A stretch of DNA of 64,000 bases, taken from the NCBI RefSeq assembly GCF_022414535.1, contig NZ_JADWYM010000031.1, positions 1-64,000 on the forward strand, in the 5' to 3' direction. Origin of the DNA: Streptomyces sp. MUM 2J. GTDB taxonomy: Bacteria; Actinomycetota; Actinomycetes; Streptomycetales; Streptomycetaceae. This document shows positions 48,788 to 57,560 of this stretch, one piece after another; within the stretch, counting starts at the first letter, position 1, and the number at the start of each line of letters is the position of its first letter. The translations under genes were made by a program, and so were the position numbers. The notes under the pieces were generated by a model. That model did no database searches. It was not told the DNA's origin and saw nothing but the letters and a program-made list of their open reading frames with translations.

Positions 48788-49690
48788 ATGCCCGCTGCCC
48801 TCGACCGAATCCGGGTCGGCTCCGCCCCCGACTCCTGGGGCGTCTGGTTCCCCGACGACCCGCGGCAGGTGCCCTGGGACCGCTTCCTGGACGAGGTCGC
48901 CGAGGCCGGCTACGAGTGGATCGAACTCGGACCCCACGGCTACCTGCCCACCGACCCCGCCCGGCTCGCCGACGAGGTGGCCCGCCGGGGCCTGAAGGTC
49001 TCCGCCGGCACGGTCTTCACCGGCCTGCACCGCGGACCGTCGGTGTGGGAGTCCACCTGGGAACACGTGCGCCGGGTCGCCGCCCTCACCCGCGCCATGG
49101 GTGCCCGGCACCTCGTCGTCATCCCCTCCTTCTGGCGCGACGACAGGACCGCCCGGATCCTGGAGCCACCGGAGCTGACGGCCGAGCAGTGGGCCCACCT
49201 CACCCGGGGCACCGAGCGCCTCGCCCACCGCGTCAGGGAGGCCTACGGCCTGGACATCGTCGTCCACCCGCACGCCGACACCCACCTCGACACCGGGACC
49301 CACGTCGAGCGCTTCCTCGACTCCACCGACTCCGACCTGGTCAACCTCTGCCTGGACACCGGGCACTACGCCTACTGCGGCGGCGACAGCGTCAAGCTGA
49401 TCGAGACCTACGGCGAGCGCATCGGCTACCTGCACCTCAAGCAGGTCGACCCGGAGATCCTCGCCGACGTGGTGAAGAACGGGATCGCCTTCGGGCCCGC
49501 CGTGGCGCGCGGCGTGATGTGCGAACCGCCCTCCGGGGTGCCGGCGCTGGAACCCGTCCTGACCGCGGCCCAGGCGCTGGGAGTGGAACTGTTCGCCATC
49601 GTCGAGCAGGACATGTACCCCTGCGCCCCCGACCGGCCGCTGCCGATCGCCGCACGCACCAGGAGGTTCCTGCGCTCCTGCGGGGCCTGA
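48788..49690 (+). CDS. IolE-like sugar isomerase/dehydratase (TIM barrel)
   Basis: A 300-residue xylose-isomerase-like TIM barrel. N-terminal RVGSAPDSWGVWFPDDPRQVPWDRFLDEVAEAGYEWIELGPHGYLP and metal ligands in VHPHADTHLDTG, LCLDTGHYAYCGGD and GYLHLKQVDP are typical of IolE/inosose dehydratase and IolI-type epimerases. It probably acts on 2-keto-myo-inositol brought in and oxidised by the neighbours. Last gene of the ABC operon; ATG 48788 is one base beyond the ATPase stop. Confidence 0.88.
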   Translation: MPAALDRIRVGSAPDSWGVWFPDDPRQVPWDRFLDEVAEAGYEWIELGPHGYLPTDPARLADEVARRGLKVSAGTVFTGLHRGPSVWESTWEHVRRVAALTRAMGARHLVVIPSFWRDDRTARILEPPELTAEQWAHLTRGTERLAHRVREAYGLDIVVHPHADTHLDTGTHVERFLDSTDSDLVNLCLDTGHYAYCGGDSVKLIETYGERIGYLHLKQVDPEILADVVKNGIAFGPAVARGVMCEPPSGVPALEPVLTAAQALGVELFAIVEQDMYPCAPDRPLPIAARTRRFLRSCGA

Positions 49691-49705
49691 GGAACTCGTT
49701 CCGCA

Positions 49706-49744
49706 AATGGCCACCACACCTTCATCTCCGCTCCGGTGGCCGTT
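49706..49744 (+). terminator. Possible terminator after IolE-like gene
   Basis: AATGGCCACC with GGTGGCCGTT (one G-T pair) around a 19-base loop. The long loop makes it moderate evidence for the end of the inositol operon. Confidence 0.45.
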
Positions 49745-49812
49745 GGCCGGCCGTTCCCCCGGCAGCCATCCGGCGATCCGACGATCCTGCCCCGCTACCG
49801 CAGGAGAACCGG

Positions 49813-51099
49813 GTGGCCACACCAGAGACCCACAGACCCCCTCACCGCCGGGAACCACGACTGAGGATGGCCGGGCCCGCGCCCGCGCCGCCCCGGCATC
49901 CATGGCGGCGGTTACTGCCGCTGGCCGCGGCCCTGGCCGTCGTCGTCTGCGGCGGGCCCGTCGTGGCCACCGAGCGTGTCGCGCTGCCGTTCCAGCGCGT
50001 CGTGACCGTCGAGGCCGCGATGGGCTCCAAGTCTGACTACTTCGAGGATCCCGAGGTCCGGCGGCTGCTGATGCGACACGGCATCCGGGTGCACCTCACC
50101 CGGATGGGCTCGCGCGACATCGCCCACCGGACCTACACCGGCTTCGACGTCGTCTTCCCCTCGGGACAGCCCGCGGCCGACAGCATCGCCCGCCGCCGTG
50201 CCGCCGAAGGACGCCCCGCGACGGCGTACCGGCCCTTCGTCAGCCCGATCGTGCTCGGCACCTACCGTGAGTACGCCGAGACACTGACGGACGCCGGCAT
50301 CGCCACCCCGATGCCGGCCGCCTCCCCCGGCACGCCGACGCTGTACTACCGGCTCGACATGAGGAAGTTCCTCGACGCCACCGCCGCGGGCAGGCGCTGG
50401 AAGGACCTCGGCATCGAGGACCACGGCCTGCACAACGACAACCGGGTGCTCGCCCAGACCTCCGACATCTGCGAGTCCAACTCCGCGGGCACCTACCTCG
50501 GCCTGGTGTCCTACGTCGACCACACCGTGGGCAAGGACCGCGGGAAGGGCGAGATACCGCAGACGCCCGCCGCAGCCGAGGAGTTCGGCCGCGACATCAC
50601 GATGCTCCTGAACGACCAGGGCATGCCGGCCTCCGAGAAGAACGAGACGTACGTGTCCGCCGAGGGCAAGAGCATCGCCCCCGTCGCGGTCATCTACGAG
50701 CACCAGTTCCTCGCCCACCAGATCCGGGCCACGGCCAGGACCGGCCGGGTCGACGCCGAACGCGTCCTGCTCTACCCCTCGACCCGCTTCTTCACCGAGC
50801 CGCGGTTCATCGCGCTGACCGCGCGGGGCGAGCGGCTCGGCGAGCTGATGTCCGGCGACGGCGCGCTGCGCGAACGGGCCAGGGAACTCGGTTTCCGGGT
50901 ACGCGAGCAGGGCCGCGGGGACGGGCACGGCACGTTGGAGGACCATCTCAGGGCCCGGCACGTCCAGGTGCCGACGCTGTCCGCCGACGACACCAAGGCG
51001 GTGCTGCCCCGCCTCGACCTGTTCGAACGGATGGTTGAGGTCGTCGGTGGCTGCGACCCGCTCCCGGGGCCGGCGACCGCCGACGGGGAGGCCTCGTGA
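49813..51099 (+). CDS. Membrane-anchored solute-binding-like protein (gene 1 of envelope trio)
   Basis: A 428-residue protein. GTG 49813 follows AGGAG by six bases. A basic leader (1-32) precedes one membrane helix (about 33-52), then a large extracytoplasmic domain resembling a periplasmic solute-binding fold (VVTVEAAMGSKSDYFEDPEVRRLLMRHG; later LNDQGMPASEKN, VIYEHQFLAHQIR, LLYPSTRFFTEPRFIAL). I do not recognise a named family. Its stop overlaps the next gene by four bases; the three genes form one tightly coupled operon of envelope proteins. Confidence 0.75.
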   Translation: MATPETHRPPHRREPRLRMAGPAPAPPRHPWRRLLPLAAALAVVVCGGPVVATERVALPFQRVVTVEAAMGSKSDYFEDPEVRRLLMRHGIRVHLTRMGSRDIAHRTYTGFDVVFPSGQPAADSIARRRAAEGRPATAYRPFVSPIVLGTYREYAETLTDAGIATPMPAASPGTPTLYYRLDMRKFLDATAAGRRWKDLGIEDHGLHNDNRVLAQTSDICESNSAGTYLGLVSYVDHTVGKDRGKGEIPQTPAAAEEFGRDITMLLNDQGMPASEKNETYVSAEGKSIAPVAVIYEHQFLAHQIRATARTGRVDAERVLLYPSTRFFTEPRFIALTARGERLGELMSGDGALRERARELGFRVREQGRGDGHGTLEDHLRARHVQVPTLSADDTKAVLPRLDLFERMVEVVGGCDPLPGPATADGEAS

Positions 51100-52691
51100 G
51101 CGCACGCCGGTCCCCGCCCCTCGCGCTGTGCCTGGTCCTCGTCGCGGTGTTCGCCTCCCTCACCGCCTGCTCCGGCGACGGCGGCGGGACCACCACCCTG
51201 CACGTCCTCGCCAGTGACGAATTGGCCGACATGGAGCCGGTGCTGACGCGGCTGCGCGAGGACACCGGCGTCCGGCTGGCGATGCACTACCGGCCCACCA
51301 ACGACGCCTCCGACACGCTCGTCACCGGCCGCCACTCCTACGACCTGGCCTGGCTCTCGTCCGACCGCTACCTCAGACTCCGCCTCAAGGGCCGGGGCGG
51401 CGCGGGCTCGCCGCCCCCCGCCGTGCAGAGCACCTCGATCATGCGGTCCCCGGTCGTCGTCGGCCTCACCCCCGATGTCGCCCGGCGGCTGCACGCCGGC
51501 GTACCCGGCAGGCGTCTGTCCTGGGCGGACATCGCCGACGCCGCCGCCACCGGCACCGTCCGCTTCGGTATGGCCGACCCGCGGCACACCAACAGCGGCC
51601 TCGCCGCCCTGGTCGGCGTGGCGACCGCCGCGTCCGGCACAGGCGGCGCGCTGCGCCCGCAGGACGTCGGCTGCGACCGGCTGCGCGGCTTCCGCTCCGG
51701 GCAGGCGCTCACCGCCGGCACCTCCAGCGCCCTCCTGGACGACTTCGCCGCACATCCCGGCCGCACCAACGCGCTGATCACCTACGAGTCCGCGCTGCTC
51801 CGGCTGAACGCCTCGGGACGGCTCGCCCAGCCGCTGGAGATCGTCCACCCGGCCGACGGCATGGTGCTCTCCGACTACCCGCTGCTGCTCCTCGACACCG
51901 CTCGCCGCGCCGCCTACGACAAGGTCGTCGGATGGCTCACCGCGGCCGGCCACCAGCGCGAGATCATGCGGGAGACGCTGCGCAGGCCCGTCAGTACAGC
52001 CGTGCGGCGGGACGACCGGCTTGCCTCGCCCGTCGGCAACGCCCTGTACTTCCCCGACGATCCGGCCGTCCTGGACCGGCTGCTGGCCGACTACGGAGAC
52101 CCGGGAGCAGGCACCGCCGATCAGGTGATCTTCCTGCTGGACTTCTCCGGCTCCATGCGCGGAGCCCGCACCGACGCCCTGAGGGCGGCCTTCGCCTCCC
52201 TCAGCGGCGCGGACACCTCGTCGACGGCCAAGTTCGTCCGCTTCCACCTGGGGGAGCGCCTCACCGTCGTGCGCTTCGGCGGCCGTCCTCTCGACGAGCG
52301 GACGGTCACCGTACGCGGCCCGCGGGACCTGGAGGCGCTGGAGGAGTACGTCGCCGGGGGCGGATACGACGGCTCGACCGCGATCTGGTCCGCTCTCGAC
52401 CACGGGTACCGCCGAGCCCAGCAGGCGGTGCGGGACGACCCGGCGCGCACCGTGTCCATCGTGCTGATGACCGACGGCGAGAACAACGCGGGCCTCGGCC
52501 CCGCCGCGTTCGCCGAGCGGTACCGCGCCCGCCCGGCCGCCGCCCGAGCCGTGCCCACCTACCCGGTCCGGTTCGGCGGGGCCGACGCCGCCGAGCTGCG
52601 CCAGGTCGCGTCGCTGACCGGTGGGCGCATGGTCGACGGGCACGCGACGTCCCTGTCCGCTGCGTTCAAGGAGATCCGTGGCTGTCACTGA
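51096..52691 (+). CDS. Lipoprotein with solute-binding and VWA domains (gene 2 of trio)
   Basis: A 531-residue lipoprotein (lipobox LTAC, Cys25). Residues about 33-310 form a bacterial extracellular solute-binding domain (TTLHVLASDELADMEPVLTRLREDTGV; HTNSGLAALVGVA); residues about 343-525 are a von Willebrand factor A domain with an intact metal site: DFSGS (349-353), Thr in DGSTAIW and Asp in LMTDGEN. GTG 51096. The fusion suggests a metal-dependent protein-binding arm attached to a ligand sensor outside the membrane. The last 14 bases overlap the third gene. Confidence 0.85.
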   Translation: MSARRSPPLALCLVLVAVFASLTACSGDGGGTTTLHVLASDELADMEPVLTRLREDTGVRLAMHYRPTNDASDTLVTGRHSYDLAWLSSDRYLRLRLKGRGGAGSPPPAVQSTSIMRSPVVVGLTPDVARRLHAGVPGRRLSWADIADAAATGTVRFGMADPRHTNSGLAALVGVATAASGTGGALRPQDVGCDRLRGFRSGQALTAGTSSALLDDFAAHPGRTNALITYESALLRLNASGRLAQPLEIVHPADGMVLSDYPLLLLDTARRAAYDKVVGWLTAAGHQREIMRETLRRPVSTAVRRDDRLASPVGNALYFPDDPAVLDRLLADYGDPGAGTADQVIFLLDFSGSMRGARTDALRAAFASLSGADTSSTAKFVRFHLGERLTVVRFGGRPLDERTVTVRGPRDLEALEEYVAGGGYDGSTAIWSALDHGYRRAQQAVRDDPARTVSIVLMTDGENNAGLGPAAFAERYRARPAAARAVPTYPVRFGGADAAELRQVASLTGGRMVDGHATSLSAAFKEIRGCH

Positions 52692-53451
52692 GGGCGCGTG
52701 GTGGAGTGCGCACTGGGGCTGGATGGTGTGGTGGCTGCTGGGAGCCGCCGGTCTGCTGACGCTCGCCGGGCTCGCGACGTGGCGGCTGGTGGGCCGGTCA
52801 GCGCCGGAGGGTGACTGGGCGGTGGACCGGTACAGCCCGCTGTACCTGGACAACGAGGCCGTCATCGACCAGTACAAGCTGGGCAGCCAGCGGGCGGCGC
52901 TGAGGCAGGAGGTGGAGGAGCGGCGCAGCCGCACCTTCGGCTGGCTGGCCTGGCTGCCGTTCCTGTCCGGGAGCGGCGCGCACGGCAAGAGCGGTCAGGA
53001 CATGTTCGTCAAGTACGTCGAGGAGAAGGAGCCGATCTCCGTCATCGGCATGCTCATGTCCGCCTTCAAACGGGCGGACGCCCTCGTGGAGGTGGACATG
53101 GGCGAAGGCACCCTCGTCCCCAACAGGCGGCTGATCAGCCGCTTCGCCGGACGCATCCAGGCCGGCGAAGCCGTCGACGTCGCTCTCACCGACCTCGGCG
53201 CCTTCGTCATGATCGAGGGGCAGTTCAAGGCGGAGGACGGCGATGGCGAGACGCTGGTGATGCGGGCCCCGTACGGCGGCGGCCCGCCGCGCGCCCACGT
53301 GCTGGTGGTCCTGCGCCGCGACGGCCTGCGCCGCCCCGACAAGCAGCTCCCCAAGGGCGTCTTCCGCGCCCACTGCCTGGGGAAGGTGACGAGTTGGGAC
53401 CCGGACACCAGGGAGACGATCGTGGAGCGCCCGCTGGCGGTCTTCCAGTGA
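52678..53451 (+). CDS. Single-pass membrane protein of unknown function (gene 3 of trio)
   Basis: A 257-residue protein. GTG 52678, inside the VWA gene, follows AAGGAG. One membrane helix at about residues 14-36, then a soluble domain with conserved-looking stretches YKLGSQRAALRQEVEERRSRTF, KEPISVIGMLMSAFKRADALVEVDMG and LISRFAG. I do not recognise a family with confidence. Charged flanks leave topology open. Tight coupling to the two solute-binding-like proteins argues for one complex. Confidence 0.7.
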   Translation: MAVTEGAWWSAHWGWMVWWLLGAAGLLTLAGLATWRLVGRSAPEGDWAVDRYSPLYLDNEAVIDQYKLGSQRAALRQEVEERRSRTFGWLAWLPFLSGSGAHGKSGQDMFVKYVEEKEPISVIGMLMSAFKRADALVEVDMGEGTLVPNRRLISRFAGRIQAGEAVDVALTDLGAFVMIEGQFKAEDGDGETLVMRAPYGGGPPRAHVLVVLRRDGLRRPDKQLPKGVFRAHCLGKVTSWDPDTRETIVERPLAVFQ

Positions 53452-53665
53452 CCCCGTGCGGTCACCGGACGGACCGCGGACACCCGGGCGGGCCCGCCGG
53501 CCCGCGCCGCCGGACCCGGCACCCCGCCGAGGCACCGCCCGCCCCGGGGCCCACCGGGAGGTGCGTCGCGCTCCGCCCCGCGGCGCACCCCCACCGGAAG
53601 CCGCGACCTACCGGGCGGTCCTTCCCGGGCACGGCACCGGCCCCGGAGCCGCGTACGCTCCTGCC

Positions 53666-54238
53666 ATGGACCTGCCCGCCGTACGCCTGGAGGCGCCCGC
53701 CACCTCCACCGCTCCCGCTCTCCTCCTGCGCCCCTGGTGCCTCGCGGACGCCGCAGACCTGGCCGCGCTCGGCCGGGACGACGCCCTGCGCCGCTGGACC
53801 GGCTTCCCCGTGGAGGACGGGACGAGCGCGGAGCGCTGGCTGCAAGAGCAGATCCACGGCCGGGAGACGGGCCACCGGTTCGCGTTCGCCGTGACGGAGC
53901 CTCCCACCGGCGGCGCGCGCGGCCACCTGGTCGGGCACGTCGTCCTCAAGTACGGCACCCCCGGTCTGCCCGTCGCCGAGGTCGGCTACTGGACGGCCGC
54001 CCCCGCACGCGGCCGGCACGTCGCCTCCCGGGCGCTGCGGGCGCTCACCGTGTGGGCCTTCGACGCCTTCGGCGCCGAGGGGCCGGCCCGCCTGGAACTG
54101 GTGCACCAGGTGGACAACGCGGCCTCCTGCCGGGTCGCCCGCGCCTGCGGGTACGACCTCGTCACGGTGCTGCCCGCCGTGCCGCCCGCCCACCCCCTCG
54201 ACGGCCACCTGCACGCCCGCACCGCCCCCGCGCGGTAG
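53666..54238 (+). CDS. GNAT-family N-acetyltransferase (RimJ-like)
   Basis: A 190-residue acetyltransferase from ATG 53666; TACGCT at 53653-53658 suggests a leaderless transcript, and the open frame upstream is unconserved. LLLRPWCLADAADLAALGRDDALRRWTGFP and the acetyl-CoA region EVGYWTAAPARGRHVASRALRALTVWAF with VDNAASCRVARACGYDL are typical of the RimJ/RimL type. Target unknown. Its TAG abuts the stop of the convergent dehydrogenase with no spacer. Confidence 0.88.
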   Translation: MDLPAVRLEAPATSTAPALLLRPWCLADAADLAALGRDDALRRWTGFPVEDGTSAERWLQEQIHGRETGHRFAFAVTEPPTGGARGHLVGHVVLKYGTPGLPVAEVGYWTAAPARGRHVASRALRALTVWAFDAFGAEGPARLELVHQVDNAASCRVARACGYDLVTVLPAVPPAHPLDGHLHARTAPAR

Positions 54239-55243
54239 TCAGCGCGACCGCACCTCCGCCGGTGTCACCGGCCGGTGCTCGTGCAGCGACCGCGTGCAGG
54301 CCTCGGCGATCCAGCCCGCCTCCAGGGCGTCCTCCACGGTGCACGGGGAGGGGCGGGTGCCGGCGACGACCTCGGTGAAGACGGCGAGTTCGGCACGGTA
54401 GGCGGCGGCGAAGCGGTCCAGGAAGTACGCGTGCGGCGGGCCGGCCGGGAACGAGGTACCCGCTTCGGCCGAGCGCAGCGGCAGCCCGTCGTCGAGGCCG
54501 ACGGCGAGGGAGTCGGCGAACCCGTGCAGCTCCAAGCGGACGTCGTAACCACGCCCGTTGTGCCGCGAGTTGGACACCACCGCGAGGGTGCCGTCGTCCA
54601 GGGTGAGGAGCGCGCCGGTGGTGTCGGCGTCGCCCGCCTCGGCGATGTAGCCGGCGCCCCGGTTGCCGCCGACGGCGTACACCTCGGCGACCTCGCGCCC
54701 GGTCACCCAGCGGATGCTGTCGAAGTCGTGCACAGCGCAGTCGCGGAAGATCCCGCCGGACGCGGCGATGTACGCCGCGGGCGGTGGCGCCGGATCGAGC
54801 GTCGTGGACCGCACGGTGTGCAGCGTGCCCAGTTCACCGGCGCGCACGGCGGCGCGGGCGGCGCGGAACCCGGCGTCGAAGCGGCGGTTGTAGCCGATCT
54901 GGACCGCCACCCCGCGATCCTGGACGGCCTTCAGCAGCTCCGCGCCCCCGGCCATGGTGCGGGCCACGGGCTTCTCGCAGAACACGGGCACGCCCGCGTC
55001 GACGCCCGCCCGGATCAGCGCCGGGTGCGCATCGGTCGCCGCGGCCACGACGATGCCGTCCACACCGGACGCCAGCAGGGCCCCGGGCGTGTCCACGACC
55101 TCGGCACCGAAGCGCTCGCCCGCGGCCCTGGCCGCGTCGGTGAGCGGGTCCGTGACGACGAGCGACTCGACGGCTTCGAGCCTGGCGAGGGTGGCGGCGT
55201 GGAAGGCGCCGATCCGGCCGAGGCCGAGGATTCCGATACGCAT
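54239..55243 (-). CDS. Gfo/Idh/MocA oxidoreductase, inositol 2-dehydrogenase-like
   Basis: A 334-residue NAD(P)-dependent dehydrogenase. Rossmann motif ILGLGRIGAFHA (4-15), the EKP catalytic motif in FCEKPVARTM, GYNRRFDAGF and the active-site HDFDSIRW are characteristic of myo-inositol 2-dehydrogenase-like members. ATG 55243 follows AAGGAG. It probably makes 2-keto-myo-inositol for the IolE-like enzyme. It is separated from the inositol locus by the envelope trio and a GNAT, though an operator of the same type (55620) lies upstream. Confidence 0.87.
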   Translation of the reverse strand: MRIGILGLGRIGAFHAATLARLEAVESLVVTDPLTDAARAAGERFGAEVVDTPGALLASGVDGIVVAAATDAHPALIRAGVDAGVPVFCEKPVARTMAGGAELLKAVQDRGVAVQIGYNRRFDAGFRAARAAVRAGELGTLHTVRSTTLDPAPPPAAYIAASGGIFRDCAVHDFDSIRWVTGREVAEVYAVGGNRGAGYIAEAGDADTTGALLTLDDGTLAVVSNSRHNGRGYDVRLELHGFADSLAVGLDDGLPLRSAEAGTSFPAGPPHAYFLDRFAAAYRAELAVFTEVVAGTRPSPCTVEDALEAGWIAEACTRSLHEHRPVTPAEVRSR

Positions 55244-55619
55244 GCTGCTCCTTGGACGCGCGGGTGCGGACGGTTCTCCAGGGGCGTCGCACCGGGACCG
55301 CCGGGACACGCCCGCCCCAGTCCATCACCCGGCCGGCGGCCGGGCCGTCCCGGTCCGGCCGCACGGCGAGGACGCGGGCGGTGATCTCCTCCGGCCGGAC
55401 GATTCCGCCCGCCCGCGTACGCGCCGCGGGCCGTTGTGGCGGCCGGGCCGTTGCGCGGTCCGGCCGTCCCCCGGTCGTGCGGCGGCCCGCCGATCGTCCC
55501 CGGGTACGCCGCACGGCGCGGCGCCGGACGGGACACGCCGTCCCGGGCCCGCCGTCGCGGGACGTGCCGGCACGGGGCGGGCGCGGCACGATGACACACC
55601 GGGCCCAGCGCTGCCATTC

Positions 55620-55631
55620 TTGTCCTGACAA
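55620..55631. promoter_or_regulatory. TTGTCCTGACAA dyad, GntR-like operator
   Basis: Perfect TTGTC-CT-GACAA, matching 45648-45659 at 11 of 12 bases. It lies 53 bases before the small plus-strand gene at 55685 and 376 before the dehydrogenase start. The surrounding 55244-55684 is otherwise empty GC-rich sequence. Confidence 0.5.
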
Positions 55632-55684
55632 ATCCGTCGAGCATCCGGCGGAGAGCCGTCACGACCCCCGGGAGGAGCCGGCTC

Positions 55685-55990
55685 ATGGGCCTTCTCTTCC
55701 TCCTCCGCGAGAGCGTGCGCCGGGCGGGCCCGGGCGGGACCTGCGCCGATCGGGCGGCGGGCGCCGCGGCCGGCCCCCCGCCGCGGCACGGGCACCGCCC
55801 GTCCGCCGGCCCCCACCGCGGACAGCGCCCGGACGCCCGCGGGGCCTGCCGGTCCGTACTGCGCGACCACGCCGTACCCCCACCCGCGGAGCCCGGGCCG
55901 CCGTCCGTGATCCGGGCGGCGGCACCCGTCACCCGCGTGGCGGACGGGGCGGCGCCGGGCCGGAACGGCGGGCCGAGGAGGCCGGGATGA
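55685..55990 (+). CDS. Small Arg/Pro/Gly-rich hypothetical protein
   Basis: An open frame of 101 codons from ATG 55685 with a good GGGAGGAG site. The product starts MGLLFLLRESVRRAG and is then disordered and Arg/Pro/Gly/Ala-rich, without any recognised domain. It ends in ATGA with the start of the next gene, so translational coupling is likely. Could be a leader or a real small protein; the composition is also what non-coding GC-rich DNA yields. Confidence 0.4.
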   Translation: MGLLFLLRESVRRAGPGGTCADRAAGAAAGPPPRHGHRPSAGPHRGQRPDARGACRSVLRDHAVPPPAEPGPPSVIRAAAPVTRVADGAAPGRNGGPRRPG

Positions 55991-56580
55991 GCGGGCGGAC
56001 CGAGTACGTGGAGATCGAGGGCGTCCCGTTCGCGGTGACACTGACCCGGCGCGGCACGACCGGGCTGCTGGCTCTGCACGCCGACAACGAAGGCGGGACG
56101 GGCGAACTCGCGGAGTCGGTGGCCGAGCGCTGCGGTGCCACCAGCCTGGTCTTCAGGCAGCCCGGCGTCCGCGACCCGGTGCACCTGCCCTCCCCCCGCA
56201 TGGCGGTCGGCCACTGCGAGCTGCTGCAGGCGTTCCTGGCGCACGTCTCGGTCACCGTGTCCCTCCACGGCCATCTGCGCAGCAGCGCGCCGCGCACCGT
56301 GTTCCTCGGCGGTCGCAACCGGTCCGCGGCGCGCCGGCTCGCCTACGCACTGCGCACGCTGCGCCCGGAGTTCCGGACGGTCACGGACCTCGGCGCGATC
56401 CCGGTGGCGTTGCGCGGGCTGCATGCCAGGAACCCGGTGAACCTGACCCGGGGCGGCGGGGTCCAGGTCGAACTCCCGCTCCTGGCCCGCGCCTCGGGCC
56501 CGCTGGACGTCCCGCCGCGACGCGTCGCCGACGCGCTGGCGGCGGGGGTGCCCCTGCTCACGCTCACGGCCCGAGGCTGA
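55987..56580 (+). CDS. Poly-gamma-glutamate hydrolase family protein (DUF867-like)
   Basis: A 197-residue protein recognisable as the PghP/DUF867 zinc hydrolase family: N-terminal LHADNEGGTGELAESVAERCGATSLVFRQPG, then VTVSLHGHLRSSAPRTVFLGGRNR and a C-terminal NLTRGGGVQVELPL. Phage members cut poly-gamma-glutamate capsules. The first metal motif, usually HGG-like, reads HADNEGG here. No signal peptide. ATG 55987 overlaps the preceding small gene's stop. Its 3' end overlaps the antisense oxidoreductase remnant. Confidence 0.78.
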   Translation: MSGRTEYVEIEGVPFAVTLTRRGTTGLLALHADNEGGTGELAESVAERCGATSLVFRQPGVRDPVHLPSPRMAVGHCELLQAFLAHVSVTVSLHGHLRSSAPRTVFLGGRNRSAARRLAYALRTLRPEFRTVTDLGAIPVALRGLHARNPVNLTRGGGVQVELPLLARASGPLDVPPRRVADALAAGVPLLTLTARG

Positions 56581-56715
56581 CCCACGTGCCCTGGGCCGCC
56601 GAGCGCGCCGTCGCGCCCACCGCCGCGGCGCTGTGCACGGCGTCGTCGAGGGCCGTGCCGTACGGGGTGCCCTCCTCGACCGGGCCGGTCAGAGCCCGCC
56701 ACGCATGATCCGGGG
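56564..56715 (-). pseudogene. Truncated C-terminus of a Gfo/Idh-type oxidoreductase
   Basis: Minus-strand frame encoding HAWRALTGPVEEGTPYGTALDDAVHSAAAVGATARSAAQGTWVSL in outline, the style of Gfo/Idh/MocA C-termini (DGxxxxxAxxxxxxxxRSAxxGxWV), ending at the stop 56564-56566. The rest of the gene is missing: the sequence upstream is the cupin gene. Presumably left by a deletion. Confidence 0.55.
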
Positions 56716-56745
56716 TGCGGGGCGCCGTTGCCGTTGCCCCTCCGC

Positions 56746-57090
56746 TCACTGGTTGATCACATACGCCTTGCGGAGCGTCTCGTGCACCGTCCACGTCGTG
56801 CGGTCGCCCGCGCGCAGGACCGCCATGTCCCCGGGGCCGACGTGCAGCGTGGGCCCGCCCTCGACCTCGACCGTCGCCGACCCGCTGACGACGACGAAGA
56901 CCTCGTCCGCCTCGGTGTCGGTCACCACGCCGGGCGTGATCTGCCAGATGCCGCGGATCTGCCGGCCGTCCGCCGACTCCCCCACCACCTTCCCGGTCAC
57001 CTCGGGCGTGCCGGAGACGATCTGTGCCGGGTCGAGCGGTTCGGCGTCGAGAGCGGCGTCGGGGATGTGCAGGGCGAAGGCGTGGTTCAT
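56746..57090 (-). CDS. Small single-domain cupin
   Basis: A 114-residue cupin of the DUF861/ureidoglycine-aminohydrolase-like type: IWQITPGVVTDTEADEVFVVVSGSATVEVEGG and LHVGPGDMAVLRAGDRTTWTVHETLRKAYVI. The usual first-motif histidines are replaced (TDTEADE), so metal binding is reduced. ATG 57090. Function unknown; such proteins can be sugar or nucleotide-derivative isomerases or binding proteins. The 342 bases between it and tRNA copy 3 show no gene. Confidence 0.85.
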   Translation of the reverse strand: MNHAFALHIPDAALDAEPLDPAQIVSGTPEVTGKVVGESADGRQIRGIWQITPGVVTDTEADEVFVVVSGSATVEVEGGPTLHVGPGDMAVLRAGDRTTWTVHETLRKAYVINQ

Positions 57091-57432
57091 GGGGCGAACC
57101 TAACCGGGATCCACCCGCTCCCGCCGTGGACAGTGTGTGCGGTTCGGGCCCCGCGGACCGGACACACCGTCGCACCCCCTCGTTCCCGCACCGCCGCGGA
57201 CATCACGCCCCGCCGCTCACCGGACGGCCCTGGAGGGCCGCGTGCCTGCCGTCGCCCTGCCGCCGAAAGGCGCCCGAACGCCGGCCGCCGGACCGGCGAT
57301 GACACGACCCCTGCCCCCAGCGGGACCCCCAGCGCGCGGCACGCGCCAACGTCGGTGCTCCGGTGAGGGCACACGTTCCCGTGCGGTAGGGTTTACCTGC
57401 GTGATCGCGCGGGTGCACCGTGCGAGACGTAT

Positions 57433-57506
<74 letters not shown>

Positions 57507-57524
57507 CTCGAAAGAGTCGCGGTT

Positions 57525-57560
57525 GAGGGTCGGCTTCGGAGGATTCCGGAGCCGGCCCTC
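57525..57560 (+). terminator. tRNA-Pro copy 3 terminator
   Basis: A 16-bp stem with two G-T pairs (57525-57540 with 57545-57560) and loop GGAT, 19 bases after the tRNA. Confidence 0.8.
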
